Below are positions 23,601 through 34,792 of a stretch of DNA of 64,000 bases, piece after piece; position 1 is the stretch's first letter; the number at the start of each line of letters is the position of its first letter. Made by a program: the position numbers and the translations under genes. The stretch is from Atrichornis clamosus (taxonomy: Eukaryota; Chordata; Aves; Passeriformes; Menuridae): contig WBMZ01009436.1 of NCBI GenBank assembly GCA_013400975.1, positions 1 through 64,000 on the forward strand, given 5' to 3'. The notes under the pieces were generated by a model, which was given only the letters and a program-made list of their open reading frames with translations, had not been told where the DNA came from and made no database searches.

Positions 23601-24090
23601 AGGCCAAAGCCCACATCTAGTGCACCCTGAGAGAGAAAACTGATGTTTCTGCTACCACAGAAGATCTTTGTATTCTCCTTGTTCCGGAGGAAACCCACAA
23701 AGCTGAACATTATGCAACACATTTGGCAAACCAGGCTGTGGCAGGGTTGTGGCTTTGTGACCAGATGAAGTGACACAGGACGGGAAAGTCCCCAGAACTC
23801 AACCAAAATGCAGAAGGGGCAGATGTAGAAAGGGCAGAAGACTTCTGTTGTGGTGACATGAAACAACGAGCTCTACCAACACAGCGATAGACTGTGACGG
23901 GGAAAATATCACATCAGGGAGCAGCAGAATCACTCTGCTGTCTCACAGGCATCTGGCACAGCTTTACCAGAGAGGGAACGACCCAGAAGGTTATGGAAAC
24001 AGGATGAAACAGGATAAAGTGAGTGGTATGGTTAATGTTTCATTGGAGGGCAGCCTCAAGATGTGGTTGATCCCCTCTAAATTTAAACTG
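20661..24090. other. Noncoding stretch, no supported gene
   Basis: No exon or further retroelement part was recognised upstream of the minus-strand RT relic. A perfect 19-base palindrome at 22612-22630 is listed separately. Open frames (for example 21181-21567 minus and 22191-22469 plus) lack family motifs. Confidence 0.5.
22612..22630. other. Perfect short palindrome
   Basis: ATGTATCTG, one central T, then CAGATACAT: two nine-base arms that are exact reverse complements. It contains the E-box-like/GATA-like string CAGATA on both strands. It may be a dimeric factor site or a chance palindrome. Confidence 0.6.
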
Positions 24091-24099
24091 TCTAATATT

Positions 24100-24375
24100 T
24101 AGATATTTGGTACAGCGTGCTGTCTAGATCCTAGTTTAGGCAGTGGGAAAAGATGTGTATCTCTAAGGAGTATTTATCCCAGACTGTCCCAAAGATGGAG
24201 GCTGTTCCTGCTTGAAAATGTCTACTTTTCTTCATGAACAGAATATTCTAGACAGCTAATTAATTTAGGCACCTAATTTACAAATGGCTAAAGTTGGTGG
24301 GATGAACGTCAGTGTAGATAAGAATGAGCCCTTCCAGACTTCTCCATCTGATTCATTACCTAATTATTCTCCTGT
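24100..24375. promoter_or_regulatory. TAAT-rich candidate regulatory block
   Basis: Clustered homeodomain-type cores occur: CTAATATTTAG at about 24091, GCTAATTAATTTAG at 24256-24269, CCTAATTTAC near 24272 and CCTAATTATTC near 24359. There is no repeat similarity and no open frame of interest. Enhancer function is inferred from motif density only. Confidence 0.22.
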
Positions 24376-27300
24376 GCTGCATTTAAGAAGATACAAAAGT
24401 TGTGTTCAACCATGTGAGTAACAGTAAGTACTTGACAAGACTGCAGAGGACTCCAAGGCCTTTGTGCTGTATTGTTGACAAAAGAATTACCAATGTGGAG
24501 TATTTTTTTGTTTCCTTTGCAGCTAACAGAAGACAAAACAGTTTTCCAGGAATTCTGGTTTTCATGTAAATGTGTCAGTATTTTTTTTTGGAGATGACAG
24601 AGCCTTTTCTGAAACTAAGATTTTTTAAAGGCAGCTTCCATATACAAATATCTCACCACAAATGGGTTTTCTATAACTTCTACAGCACATATCAGCCTCT
24701 TCTGAATACAACCCCCTATTTTGTCTGTGAAAATATTTGTCATGTCAGTGATGGGGACCACTCTGGGGTCTGCAGCAACTGAGGGCTGTTAGTTTGCTTA
24801 ATATAGCACAGCTAGAGAGAACTTTATTCTTTGGTCTAAAATTCTGTTGAGGGAAGGGCAGCGAGGTGCCCCCAACGCACACAGGCTGGCTCCAATGTCA
24901 CAGAGATTGAACTCATCGGAAGGAATCACAGTCTCTGGTTTGAACAAGCTAAGGCTCCAAGAATGAAGGTAGGAGGAGTCAGTTGCTGGGGTTGGATATC
25001 ACAGCTGCTGCTTTGCTCTCCACACAGCCCACTGCAGTGCGTGGGGCACTTGCTGTTCTGCACGCTGGGACAGCATTGACTCAGCACCATCCTGAGGCAG
25101 ATGCCAAAATTTAAACCTTATGAGTAATCCCAGGTGTTCACATGAAGATGCGACAAGAACAGCTTGGGTATTTCAAGCTAGGCATGTGCTTCAGAAAGAG
25201 GTGAAAATCCCTCATTCTGGGAGTGTGATGGGGGCATTAGGTAAATTTCAGTCATAGTTTTATAGTCCTTTCTTGTGTTTGATTGGTCAATGATCTAAAT
25301 CAGAGGGCTCCTTTCTAAGTCTTTTCTGCGTGGAAGTCCTTCCATGTTTCTGCTCTAGATCTTTCTTGTTTGTGTTACATGTCTTTTGAGAGCTGGTGAT
25401 TCAAGCTGTGTTTGAGGTCAGGGAGAGACTCTGTCTACACAATGGCATTTTAGCACTTTCAGTCATGTTTTCTAGCCTCTTCCTAACAGTGATATAGTCT
25501 CTGTTGGACACCAAGGCTTTGAGGCTACAAAGGAATTTGGCACAAGACTCAGGGAACAACTCTCTGAATTTCCCTTTGGAGGTGTTCTTTTCTCAGCACA
25601 CCTCACTTCTGTCTCACTGAGAAGCCAGTTTGCTTTCACTGAGGTCTGCTGAACTTTTTACAGTTTCCTTAGGGATTTACATACATAATATGCAAAAAAA
25701 TATGACTATAGCTAGGACAGAAGGTGGCACAGAACAACACTGCTCAAATATTTCTGGTGTGGACAGAAGGATGCTCTGTCAATCTCAAGCCACAAAAGGG
25801 ATTCAGGAGGAAGCATGCAATTTCTCTGCAGTGACAGCCAGAAAACCAAGGCTAATGAACTCTTTCCTACTAAATGCAGGCTGGAATCCTTCACTGTCAC
25901 AGACTGATGTGGTCTTTGCTGGAGTCCCCAGTCCTTGGGGTGCCATCAGTCAGAGGCGAGGTGTTCTCTTCCTAGCACTTCATGAGAAAATAGAGAAGAT
26001 AAAGGAATATTTTATCATGGTCACTGGTCCTTAAGGCACCTGATCATTGTTTGACCATCTTCATTTCAGGTTAGCCAAAGGAATTCAAGGAGACTGATTC
26101 TTCCAGTAGGATACTTGAACACTTTTAGGCCTCACACATGGAAGAATCTCCTGGGACTTTCAAACAGATGTGGATGTCCTAAGCTCAAACTTGGAATCTC
26201 ACAGGGAAAAAGGATGCTCCTAATTATCTCCTACTCTAGGACATTCTGCTTCCAAGACATGCTCTGTGCAGGATGGAGTAGCACTCTGGAGGTATGGAAC
26301 AGCCTCTTTTTCCTGCTTGGTGTTTGCAGGTATGAATGCACCTCCCAGAAACACTGTTGTGATTCAGGCAGATGAAGTGGTGGTGTCTCTGGTGAGTTGT
26401 GGTGAGGTATGATCAGGGACAGAAGATCCTGATGAAGAATATTTTAAATGCAATCAATCTGTATGAGTTAAGACAAAAAGCATCATTCACACTCACATCC
26501 AATGGGCAGGGCCTGCCAATACCCACACAACAGCCCATCCAGATGGATCTTTTTGCAACGACTGAAAACATACTAAGAAGAAAAGAATTTCAGTTCTTCT
26601 GTTAGCCTGAAAACATATGAGTTTTTAGAGGAACTATTAGTATTCTGAACATATGGCAACTCCCTGCATTGCCTGGGGAAGCTCTTGGCTTTCCAGCAGA
26701 AAAGCTGTTAAACCAGTAATGGGGGACTGGGTGTATCAAGTGTTTATGAATCTCCCATCTGTAGGCCAGACAGAAACATCTCACACTGAGTGTTTTGCAG
26801 TATCATCAACCCATCTGCAGAACTGTCTGTTTGACCCCGGGTATGTGACAGACTTGGCAAGAAGCAAGAAAGAAACAAAGGTGGTGGGGTGAGAGTGAGA
26901 GGTGAAGAAAGGAAGATGGGTGCAAGAGGAAAAGATGTAAGGTGAGCAATATAAATAAGCCTGTTCAAATATCACAGAACTGACATCATTACATTTCTTC
27001 ACCCAAGTCCTTCACTCTCAAACTCATAAACTAATTAGAGACGTGCATTTTACAATTGCCTCACCCTACTGCATTAAAATCCATTTTTTCAGCTGGTCTG
27101 GCCAAAGAGAAGGACTCTAATCACATGTTTGCAGGAAAAATGTTAGTGCATGGGATGATCCATTGTGTAACTGGAGGGACCCAGTTTTTACTGTTGAAGG
27201 AAATAAACAGCAAAGTCATTTTGGTTTTTATTTTTAAAAATTTTCTTCTTTTTGGCTTTGGGCAGTGTTGAACATCCCACCCTCTGCAATGCTGTCAGCC

Positions 27301-27390
27301 TGAACCATACAGACATCTGGCGTGCAAACAAATTACAGCCCAGGCAAATGCTGTCTTGTAGTTAAGTTTGTCAGTCTCTCCATCTTGCTT
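24376..27390. other. Noncoding stretch, no supported gene
   Basis: Ordinary sequence. The 134-codon plus frame at 25630-26034 matches no family I recognise. A purine-rich run lies at about 26860-26937. Confidence 0.55.
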
Positions 27391-27396
27391 GTGCTT

Positions 27397-27461
27397 GCTT
27401 TCTTTCTTTTCTTCTTTCCTTCTTCTTTCCTTCTTGCTTTCTTTCTCACTTTCTTCTTTTC
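27397..27461. repeat. Polypyrimidine (CTTT/CTTC) low-complexity tract
   Basis: An almost pure C/T tract of CTTTCTTT and CTTCTTTC units. The complement produces a Lys/Glu/Arg-rich minus-strand frame that is an artefact of composition. Confidence 0.85.
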
Positions 27462-27710
27462 TGCTGCTCCAGCACCTGTCTTTGTAATAAGTTAGTGGTC
27501 CAGCTGCCTTCGATTCATCCCAGAGGGAAAAAACTGGAAGGTTACACTGTGATGACACCCCCAAGGCTAACAGCTAGACTCATAAAACATGTTATCATTA
27601 AAGCATTTCAGATTTTATGGTGGAAACCAATCTATCATCGTCAGCCATGGAGTCTTAAATACAATTTCATTTCTACTAAAATGGCACTGACCATGACAAT
27701 ATATGGTCAA

Positions 27711-27778
27711 TATATTCTCAACACAGCTTATATATATATATATATAATATATATATATTCTCAACATGCTTCTCAACA
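27711..27778. repeat. (TA)n microsatellite flanked by short direct repeats
   Basis: A TA dinucleotide run (about 27729-27758) is bracketed by TATATTCTCAACA at 27711-27723 and again at 27754-27766, with a third TTCTCAACA at 27770-27778. Local replication-slippage duplication explains it best. Confidence 0.85.
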
Positions 27779-28240
27779 CACTTTAAGTGGCAGGGTTGTT
27801 TACAACAGCTCGTAAAATCACTGACAGCTGTAAATACCACACAACCATCCTCACTCTTTTCTGATTACTGAAACAATGAATCTGGGAGGGAGAAAGAAGT
27901 AGATCCAATGGGGTTTAGAAGTTATACAGCAGGAGAAGGACAGCTCAGAGCCCTCCTTCATATTTCATTTTCTTTCACATTTTGTCTGTGTTGCACAGTT
28001 CTACTAAAGAGAGATGATGTGGGCAATCAAAGGCCTCCTTTTATCAAACTGTAGGGTCAGTGCTAACACCAGTGCCTTTTAAAGGCCTTTTCCAGGAAAG
28101 AGGGAGTCACTTGTAATTGTTTCCCAGCCTCATCTGCCCCATCTCATTCTTTAAAGGACATTTTCCCAGCCTTAGCTTTTCCACAGAATGGATTTTCTGT
28201 CTCTGAAAGTGAGCCAGAGGATAAATGCATCACATTTAAA
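27779..28240. other. Noncoding stretch, no supported gene
   Basis: Nothing recognisable as exon, RNA or repeat. Confidence 0.5.
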
Positions 28241-28335
28241 ATGGATGGGTTTATTTATACTCATTGGTGTTCATGAAGTTCATTCATAAGCCAACATTAG
28301 ATTATTCATTAAACTTCATAAGCAAAAAGATAACC
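28240..28335. promoter_or_regulatory. AT-rich candidate regulatory block
   Basis: It contains GTTTATTTATAC, TTCATAAGC twice and GATTATTCATTAAAC, with imperfect inverted similarity between the ATGAAGTT and AACTTCAT arms. The arms pair too poorly over their full length to call a microRNA hairpin. The conserved-element interpretation is speculative. Confidence 0.18.
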
Positions 28336-28616
28336 CTCTTAAAGAGAAGGGACAGAAAAATGAATAGAGATACTGAACAACGAGAACTATGAAATGTAAT
28401 GTAATCAGGTGCCTCAGGATTCCAGAGATCTAACAAGTGCTGAGACTGCCTTCTGTGTTATAAAGAAGGGAAGCTTTAAAGATGGGTTTCAAGGAAGATA
28501 ACATTGAAAATTTGTATATTCATAGTGGACTCCTTTGATGGATGTGGGAAAAAAATATGAAAGGAGATGTCTGAAAATGTAAAATAACTTTATATAGAAG
28601 TTGATCCTATTTCATA

Positions 28617-28658
28617 ATTTTTTTAACTTTTTTTTAAAAAAATTTTTTTATTTTATTA
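28617..28658. repeat. Poly(T)/poly(A) low-complexity tract
   Basis: Runs of T, A, T then TTTTATTTTATTAG. On the minus strand this looks like AATAAA followed by an A-rich tail, directly after an open minus-strand frame (28648-28881). A retroposed transcript end is conceivable but the peptide is unrecognised. Confidence 0.7.
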
Positions 28659-28949
28659 GTTTGAGGCCATGATTTCTGCCAGGCCCTCGCATGGGCCCAA
28701 TGCATCCTAGCAGTCCTGGCTTGGCTGTGAACTCCAGCTGAGGTGGGGAATGGCAAGAACTGAGTGGTATGCACAAGGGAACCAAGAGAAATTTGGCATC
28801 ATATTGGCCTTCCAGAGCTTCGAAGTACTGCATGCACTGAGGTTGATGCTGCTGATTGGTTTGGAAGCAAATCTGATTCATTGCTGGCAGCGTTTCTGTC
28901 TGGAACCAAGGAAAGTTGGTGAAATGTGAGTGTTTGGGAGTGATTGTTA

Positions 28950-29271
28950 ATGGAAGACCAGATGATATAAAGAGAGAATCTTGGGATGACTGGTTAAGAG
29001 ATCAGGAGCACAACTAGTGTTCTTCTTTATCCTTCCAGTGGCAGGGAATGATGAGGGAAGAAACCGGAAGAGCCAACAGATCAATACCTGGCTCTGCGCC
29101 TGGTGTCACCAGCAGAATTTTGGGTATTTTGATCATGGGTTTATGTGACATTGGGCCTGCTGGCCATGCCCAGGGTACACCTGTCTCAAAGGGGTAAAAG
29201 GATCTGTGCACAGGAGTTAGCAGGGATCTGAAGGTCTTTTCTAACCTAAACCATTCTGTGATTCTGTGATC
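28950..29271 (+). mobile_element. Internally deleted CR1 LINE: ORF1 esterase segment joined to 3' tail
   Basis: The plus strand reads GAQLVFFFILPVAGNDEGRN and then INTWLCAWCHQQNFGYFDHG (29009-29143), the C-terminal half of the SGNH-hydrolase-like ORF1 protein of avian CR1. After a frameshift near 29143-29153 it reads VHLSQRGKRICAQELAG. The position before VHLS that normally supplies the catalytic Asp reads Pro-Arg, so the catalytic pair is broken. From about 29224 the sequence is the CR1 3' tail (GGTCTTTTCTAACC ... CCATTCTGTGATTCTGTG). All of ORF2 is missing between them. The 5' boundary is uncertain (28890-29000). It is inactive. Confidence 0.88.
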
Positions 29272-32200
29272 TAATCCAAAGAGGGTAAGCAAGACATGCC
29301 CAGATATGCCTTTTTTTTCAAAACTGCCACTTTTATTTATTGCAACAGCAGAAGAGCTAACTTTAGGTCATGGAGAGTGAACTTAATTTGCTTCTTTTTG
29401 CTGAGGTTCCAAGCTGAAGTCTCATTTCCAATGGGTGGAGTGGTGAAACATAAATTGCATCTAATATGTCTAAGCAGAGAACCTCCATTTCCAGGGTTGT
29501 CAACTGAGCCTTCTTCACACTGTGGAGAGCACTTCATAAATGCAAAAAAAAAAAAAAGTGAAATATTATCTTTCTGGAATGGGGATGCATCCTAAAGGAC
29601 TGTGCTTGGGTTGTACAGCCTTTACAAGGAGTCAGAACAAATATCCAGACTTCAATGTGAGACCAAACAGAGTTGTTCAGTCCCTATGGAGATGAGATGT
29701 AGAACTGGAGAATGTAAACAGATGTGGACACATTTTGAAGCATTTTTGAAAAGACAAATGACTTTCATCATGCTATATTTTAGAATTCACTCCATCTCCT
29801 TATCAAAAATATGATGCAAAAAGCAATAGTTACTTCATTTCCATTTCTCAATCTATCTGGAGAGCAAAAGGCACAGTCATCTAGTAGATGAGGTAACAAC
29901 GGTGCCTAACAACTGCTGGGAAAGACTTGGAGAGTTTAAGATTCTGAAGAAAAAGGAAAGAACTATCAAGAAAATAAGAGTCTGAAGGAAAGCACCATGA
30001 TAGATTGGGATCTTGAAATAGCATGTGTTTATATATTATTGCAGGTGGGTTGATTAGCACATGAGAGATTCCAGCACAGCCTCATCCATCTGGAAAAGAG
30101 AATGCAAATGGTGAGTATCCAACTAACCCCATATGGACATAAACATTCCATTGAAACGAGAAACTGTAGGATACAAAATAGGTGGAACTTCAGCTTCATC
30201 ATCCCATCACCCTTTTTTTTGCAGGGGAGATTCACTCCATGAAAAGGGCAAGGCTGACACAGTAAAAGGCTGGTATATTCTCAGCATCTCTGGAGCTGAC
30301 TTCTGTGGGTGGACAGAGGATGTGCCAACAGCCAAGAATGTCTCTGTAGCTACGGGTACGATGGCAAGGCCCCTTGTTCAAGGATATCTCAACCAATTTC
30401 AGCTAACCAGTGTGGTCTGTCCAGGTCAATATTATGGACAGCAATAAACAAGAGGACCCTGTGTCTCATCAGTCTCATGGGTATAACTTTCTGCTTACAT
30501 CTGTATTTGGCAAGAGCCTGTAGGTGGTTATGGACCTTGAGTCAGTGGCTGGGCTTGGATGGAAGCCTTCTGGCTCACGGTCCTGCACTCTAACCATCTA
30601 ATCTCTCAGCCCAGAGGAAATTGCGGTGTCCCTTTGGGCCCTTGGTAAGACACCACAGCTTTGTTTGTTGAGTGCTTAGCTTTTGATGGGGGTATTTGAA
30701 GGTTTCAGAGATGGCAGTCAGTGACTCTCTGCCCTTTTTCTACCTGGAGGCTGCCAAAGGATGGCAGCAAAGAGGCAGGTGTTAGAGGGACATCGGGATA
30801 TGAACAAAGGGGATATGTGCAGTAGAAGAAGTACTGGAGTTGCTTTTTGTGTGAAAGAAAGGCGTACTATCCTGGAAAACAAACTATCTGGAATACAATA
30901 TTTTCTGCAGTTTGGTGCTGCTAAAAAATGCTGCACTGGCATCTCTGCAACATGATACTCCAAAGCAAGAATACTGTTTGTTATTACATGTGTGGCCACG
31001 AGGACTTCGTGGTGGTGGAGGAGACGTCCTCAGCTATGGCTGAGTGTTTAGTTTCCATGTCCCTTCTGTCCTAGGATAGCAGTCAGCAATAATTACTTCA
31101 GTGGTTTGTACCCTGCAATTCATAACCTCTAGGGACTATACTCAGCTCCACAAATTTGTTCCATGCAGGCCCCTTGTAGCAGGATGATGACTTCTAGTCT
31201 CTGCTGAACTTGGTGCAGATTCACATGGGAAAGCTAGAGAAGAAATGCCAGCTCGCTGGAGTAGCCAGTGCCAGGCCAGCTTTCGGTAATGAGCCTCCGA
31301 CATTTGGAAACAATCCCGAAGTGACAGAGTAACAAACATAATGATCGATCTGAGACATATGATTTAAAGAACTACCAGCCACCAGATCTAGACAGGAGAG
31401 GAAAGCTGATCACTGATAACAACTGCTATGGACAGGAGTGTTAAGAATATCTCCTGATGACACAAGAAGATGGGCCTGTGTCCTTTAATTCTGTTGCAAA
31501 TTCCTGTTATCTAAGCATGATTTTCTTTAGAACAAGAGAAGAGGCACTTTCTTTTTGTTTTCTTGTTTAACAGAGCTCCTGTGCCTGACATAATCTTTAC
31601 ACTTGCCTCCCCAGTTAAGTATCTTTTTTCTTTTCCTTCCCTGGTGTTTGCATGAACTTGGTGAACCCTCATCACGTGTGGCAGTGTTTATATTTGCACA
31701 GGCTGTTCTGCGTGTCTCTGTTTGTGTTGCCACCACATCTATATGGCTTGGCAGCAGCCCCACGGCTGTGTTTCAGCTGCATATAAATCAGCTTCCCTCC
31801 ATCCCCCGGTGTTTCCATCTGTCTGTCTTCCCTGATTGCTCTGAAATGTTACAGGGCATGGAGGTTAACCCATGGCTGAACCCTTTCAAATAGAGGTGGT
31901 ACAAAATAAAACCTGAACTTCTCCACAAACTCAACTCATCAAGTTATGAAGGTGTGGGGTGTTTGTGTTTTTGAAGGGAGAGGAAGCACCTTAAAATAGG
32001 GACTAACCCTTGCTAGTTAGTGTAGTTTTCAAATCTGTTATTTTGGAAAAGTTGGTGCAGAAGCTCTGAGGTCACCTCTGGACTGTGAAGCTGATCATCC
32101 CTTAGACCTTCATTACATGAAGATTGCCCTGCCTCACACAGATTTAATTTCTACTCTTTCATTAATTATCGTCTCTGGTTTCTTTAGTTATAATATCTTT

Positions 32201-33170
32201 AGTTTGCTTCTTTCATTAGAGAAAGAAATATGAAAAGGGTCCAAAGATTGGAGGCACAGGGACCTGAAGGTTCTTGGTCATGCAAGGCAAAGGGTGTCAG
32301 GCAGAAACTGTAGACATTGATATTCTCCATGTATAAACACATTTCTCCAGGAATCTCCTCCCAGACAGAGTTCCCAGTGCAGCTGACTGAATTGCTGTGA
32401 ATATAAGCAATATAATCCTGGAAATAAAGTTCTAGCCTACTCAGAGTGTCCATGGTTATCTCTTGGCCAGGTCTCTTCTCTCAGGGAATGGGTACCCCAG
32501 AGGAACAGAAATGGAGCATGTTGCCCTTTGCCCATTGGCACTAAATGGCCAACCCAGCAGAGATGACGAGAACTTAATGGGAGTCTATACTGCTCCTAAA
32601 TATTAGAATTACCTGTTCCAAGAAATTGAGAAACACCGATAGGACAAAAGACATGGAAAAGGAACAAAATCCCCCTTAGGTGTCAGATCTAAAAAGCAAT
32701 ATTTTCTCACTGTCTTTGTATTTGTTTGGTACTCTGGCCTTCTTCTAAGCATAAAACTGAGATCAGGCCCTTCCCTTCCTCATGTAAATCCTAGGAGGTC
32801 TTTGCATGGATACCCCAGCTCTTCAAAGAAGACAGTACCAACAAGTTAATCCCAGAAACACTGTAGACTAAGTGAGAAGAATAGTGGATAAACTTGAATT
32901 GGCCTCCCAGATCACTCAGAGTCTACTTCACAATGGAGACAATATCCTTTCCTAGGACAAATCATTTAAAAGTCATCTGTGACTGTGGGTTCCTACCTCT
33001 TTCCAGCCTTCTCTCAAACTGGGAGGTGTTTGGGCTTTGTTCTCTAATTTTGCTTAGCTCTCTGGCTTCAAATTTGAAATCTTCAAAAGTTATGTCAAGT
33101 TGTATCTAATGCCTAATTTTAATAGATTCCAGAGAATGATGGGTAATGCCTGTTTTGGTACACAGATAAA
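29272..33170. other. Noncoding stretch, no supported gene
   Basis: No exon is recognised. Frames at 30133-30447 and 30309-30593 overlap without family motifs. The A-run at 29543-29557 is simple sequence. Around 31590-31830 the sequence is pyrimidine-rich and includes a TATA-like GCATATAAATC, but no downstream exon is identifiable. Confidence 0.5.
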
Positions 33171-33174
33171 TCCT

Positions 33175-33200
33175 TAGTAATAGGAGTTATCCTATTACTA
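33175..33200. other. Perfect 11-bp inverted repeat with 4-nt loop
   Basis: TAGTAATAGGA, loop GTTA, TCCTATTACTA. The arms are exact complements and pairing stops immediately outside. Too short for a microRNA precursor; could be a cruciform, a protein site or chance. Confidence 0.75.
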
Positions 33201-34762
33201 CATCTGTCTAGCAGTGCTTTGTTACTAAACCTTTGTTGGAGAGTGGGAGTGGCTGTGATTTAATTTTTGATGGGAGTAACTGAATTAGAAATTCAGGAAA
33301 GGCAGATATCCCTGTGACATGAACATCCCCTCCTGTTACACTTCTAGTGGAAAGAGAGACTACTGATTGTTTTTTAATATTGCTGATGTCCCAGATGTAT
33401 GTCTGAGTAGATGTCATTAAAAATCCGACTTGCAAGATGTCTGACAGTATCTATCTACAAAAATCTCACAGAACCAGAGTGGTGTTGATGTTCACCAGAA
33501 TATTACCATGGAAGTTCCTAGGATGCCACAGAAAGCATTGACTGACCACTGAAAACAGCTATGAGACAAGTGCATGACAGCATTTATATTGTTTTTTTAA
33601 ATCAAAAAAGTATTAAGGAACTGACTGAGTGACTGAATGAACTAACTACATTGACTTATCTATATTTACTTCCTTTTTAAAATTTTTTTTAATGCTGAAT
33701 TATAAATTTTAAGTCAGTGTTGTCCAGTCTGTAAAACAGTGCAAGAACAGGACATGACTGGCAGTACAGTGCTAGTTCCATTGGGATTCTGCATTTAGAA
33801 AGTGGAAGAGAAGCAATCAGGTGTCAAAAGACAACAGTAGGTTAGAACACAATGAGGAGACATCCTTCCCACCCACTGGGGACTTTTCTGCTCCTCAGAA
33901 TGAGATGCAGCTGTTCCGGCTTCAGGACAGAAAAAAAAAGAAATGCAAGAAAAGATTGATCTGGACACAAATCCCTGGCAGGGACTGGTGAGGCTAGAAA
34001 TCTGGAGAGTAAGAGTGCTGTCTTACAGCCAAGCTGGGGGTTGGGGGAAACATTCCCTATAGAAGGGATCCAGGGATTGCTACTGAGATGCTGAGATTGA
34101 AGATTTTGCCAGAGGTGGAAATAAAAGTGGTTTGTGCCCCTCAGACTAAGTCCAGGAGCTTCATTCCTGCCTGAGAGTATTAGTTTGTGTGCTGAGTTTT
34201 TTCAGATGAACATGCATTTACAGCTTTAACTTTTTCATGTTTGTTCACTTTATAAAGCTATGATCATATTTTATTGGGCTTTTATGAAAAGGACTCTTAG
34301 GTCTAGTGAAATTCCAGCTGAACAGAAGACGCTGAGATAGAGAGACATGCAGGAAGGGAGAGACAAGAGAAGGAGCTTGACAGGAGGGTTAAGCAGAAAT
34401 AAGCCCCCACAGAGAACTTCTTGGGCAAAGCTGAAGACGAGGCAGAGCTGTGTCAAAGCAAGTATTGATTTATACACTTTAAATTTATCCATAAACTAAA
34501 GGCAAAGGTACCGCTTTATTAACACCCTACAAGCCCCTCCCCCAAATCATACTCAACTAGCCCCTGCCTGAACCTGGAGCAGAATGTAATACCAATGCAC
34601 TATGCCAGGCATCCCACCAGAGGCATCCCACTGGCATTGCTGTGGATGAGAAACGAAGGGGAGGTGCAATGCAATCAAAGGTGACAGAGAAGGAAATACA
34701 TTTCCCTTTCTGTCCAACCAAGGAAATTTACTACTGCAGATAATTACTGAAATACCTTTCAA

Positions 34763-34792
34763 AACAGGAGAGGCTATAACAGGAGAGGCTAT
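34763..34792. repeat. 15-bp tandem duplication (two copies)
   Basis: AACAGGAGAGGCTAT occurs twice head to tail without mismatch, indicating a recent small duplication. Confidence 0.9.

Noticed and set aside
28265..28320. Possible microRNA-like hairpin between ATGAAGTT and AACTTCAT arms
   Set aside because: Only eight contiguous pairs, then several mismatches; does not reach precursor stem quality and matches no microRNA I know.
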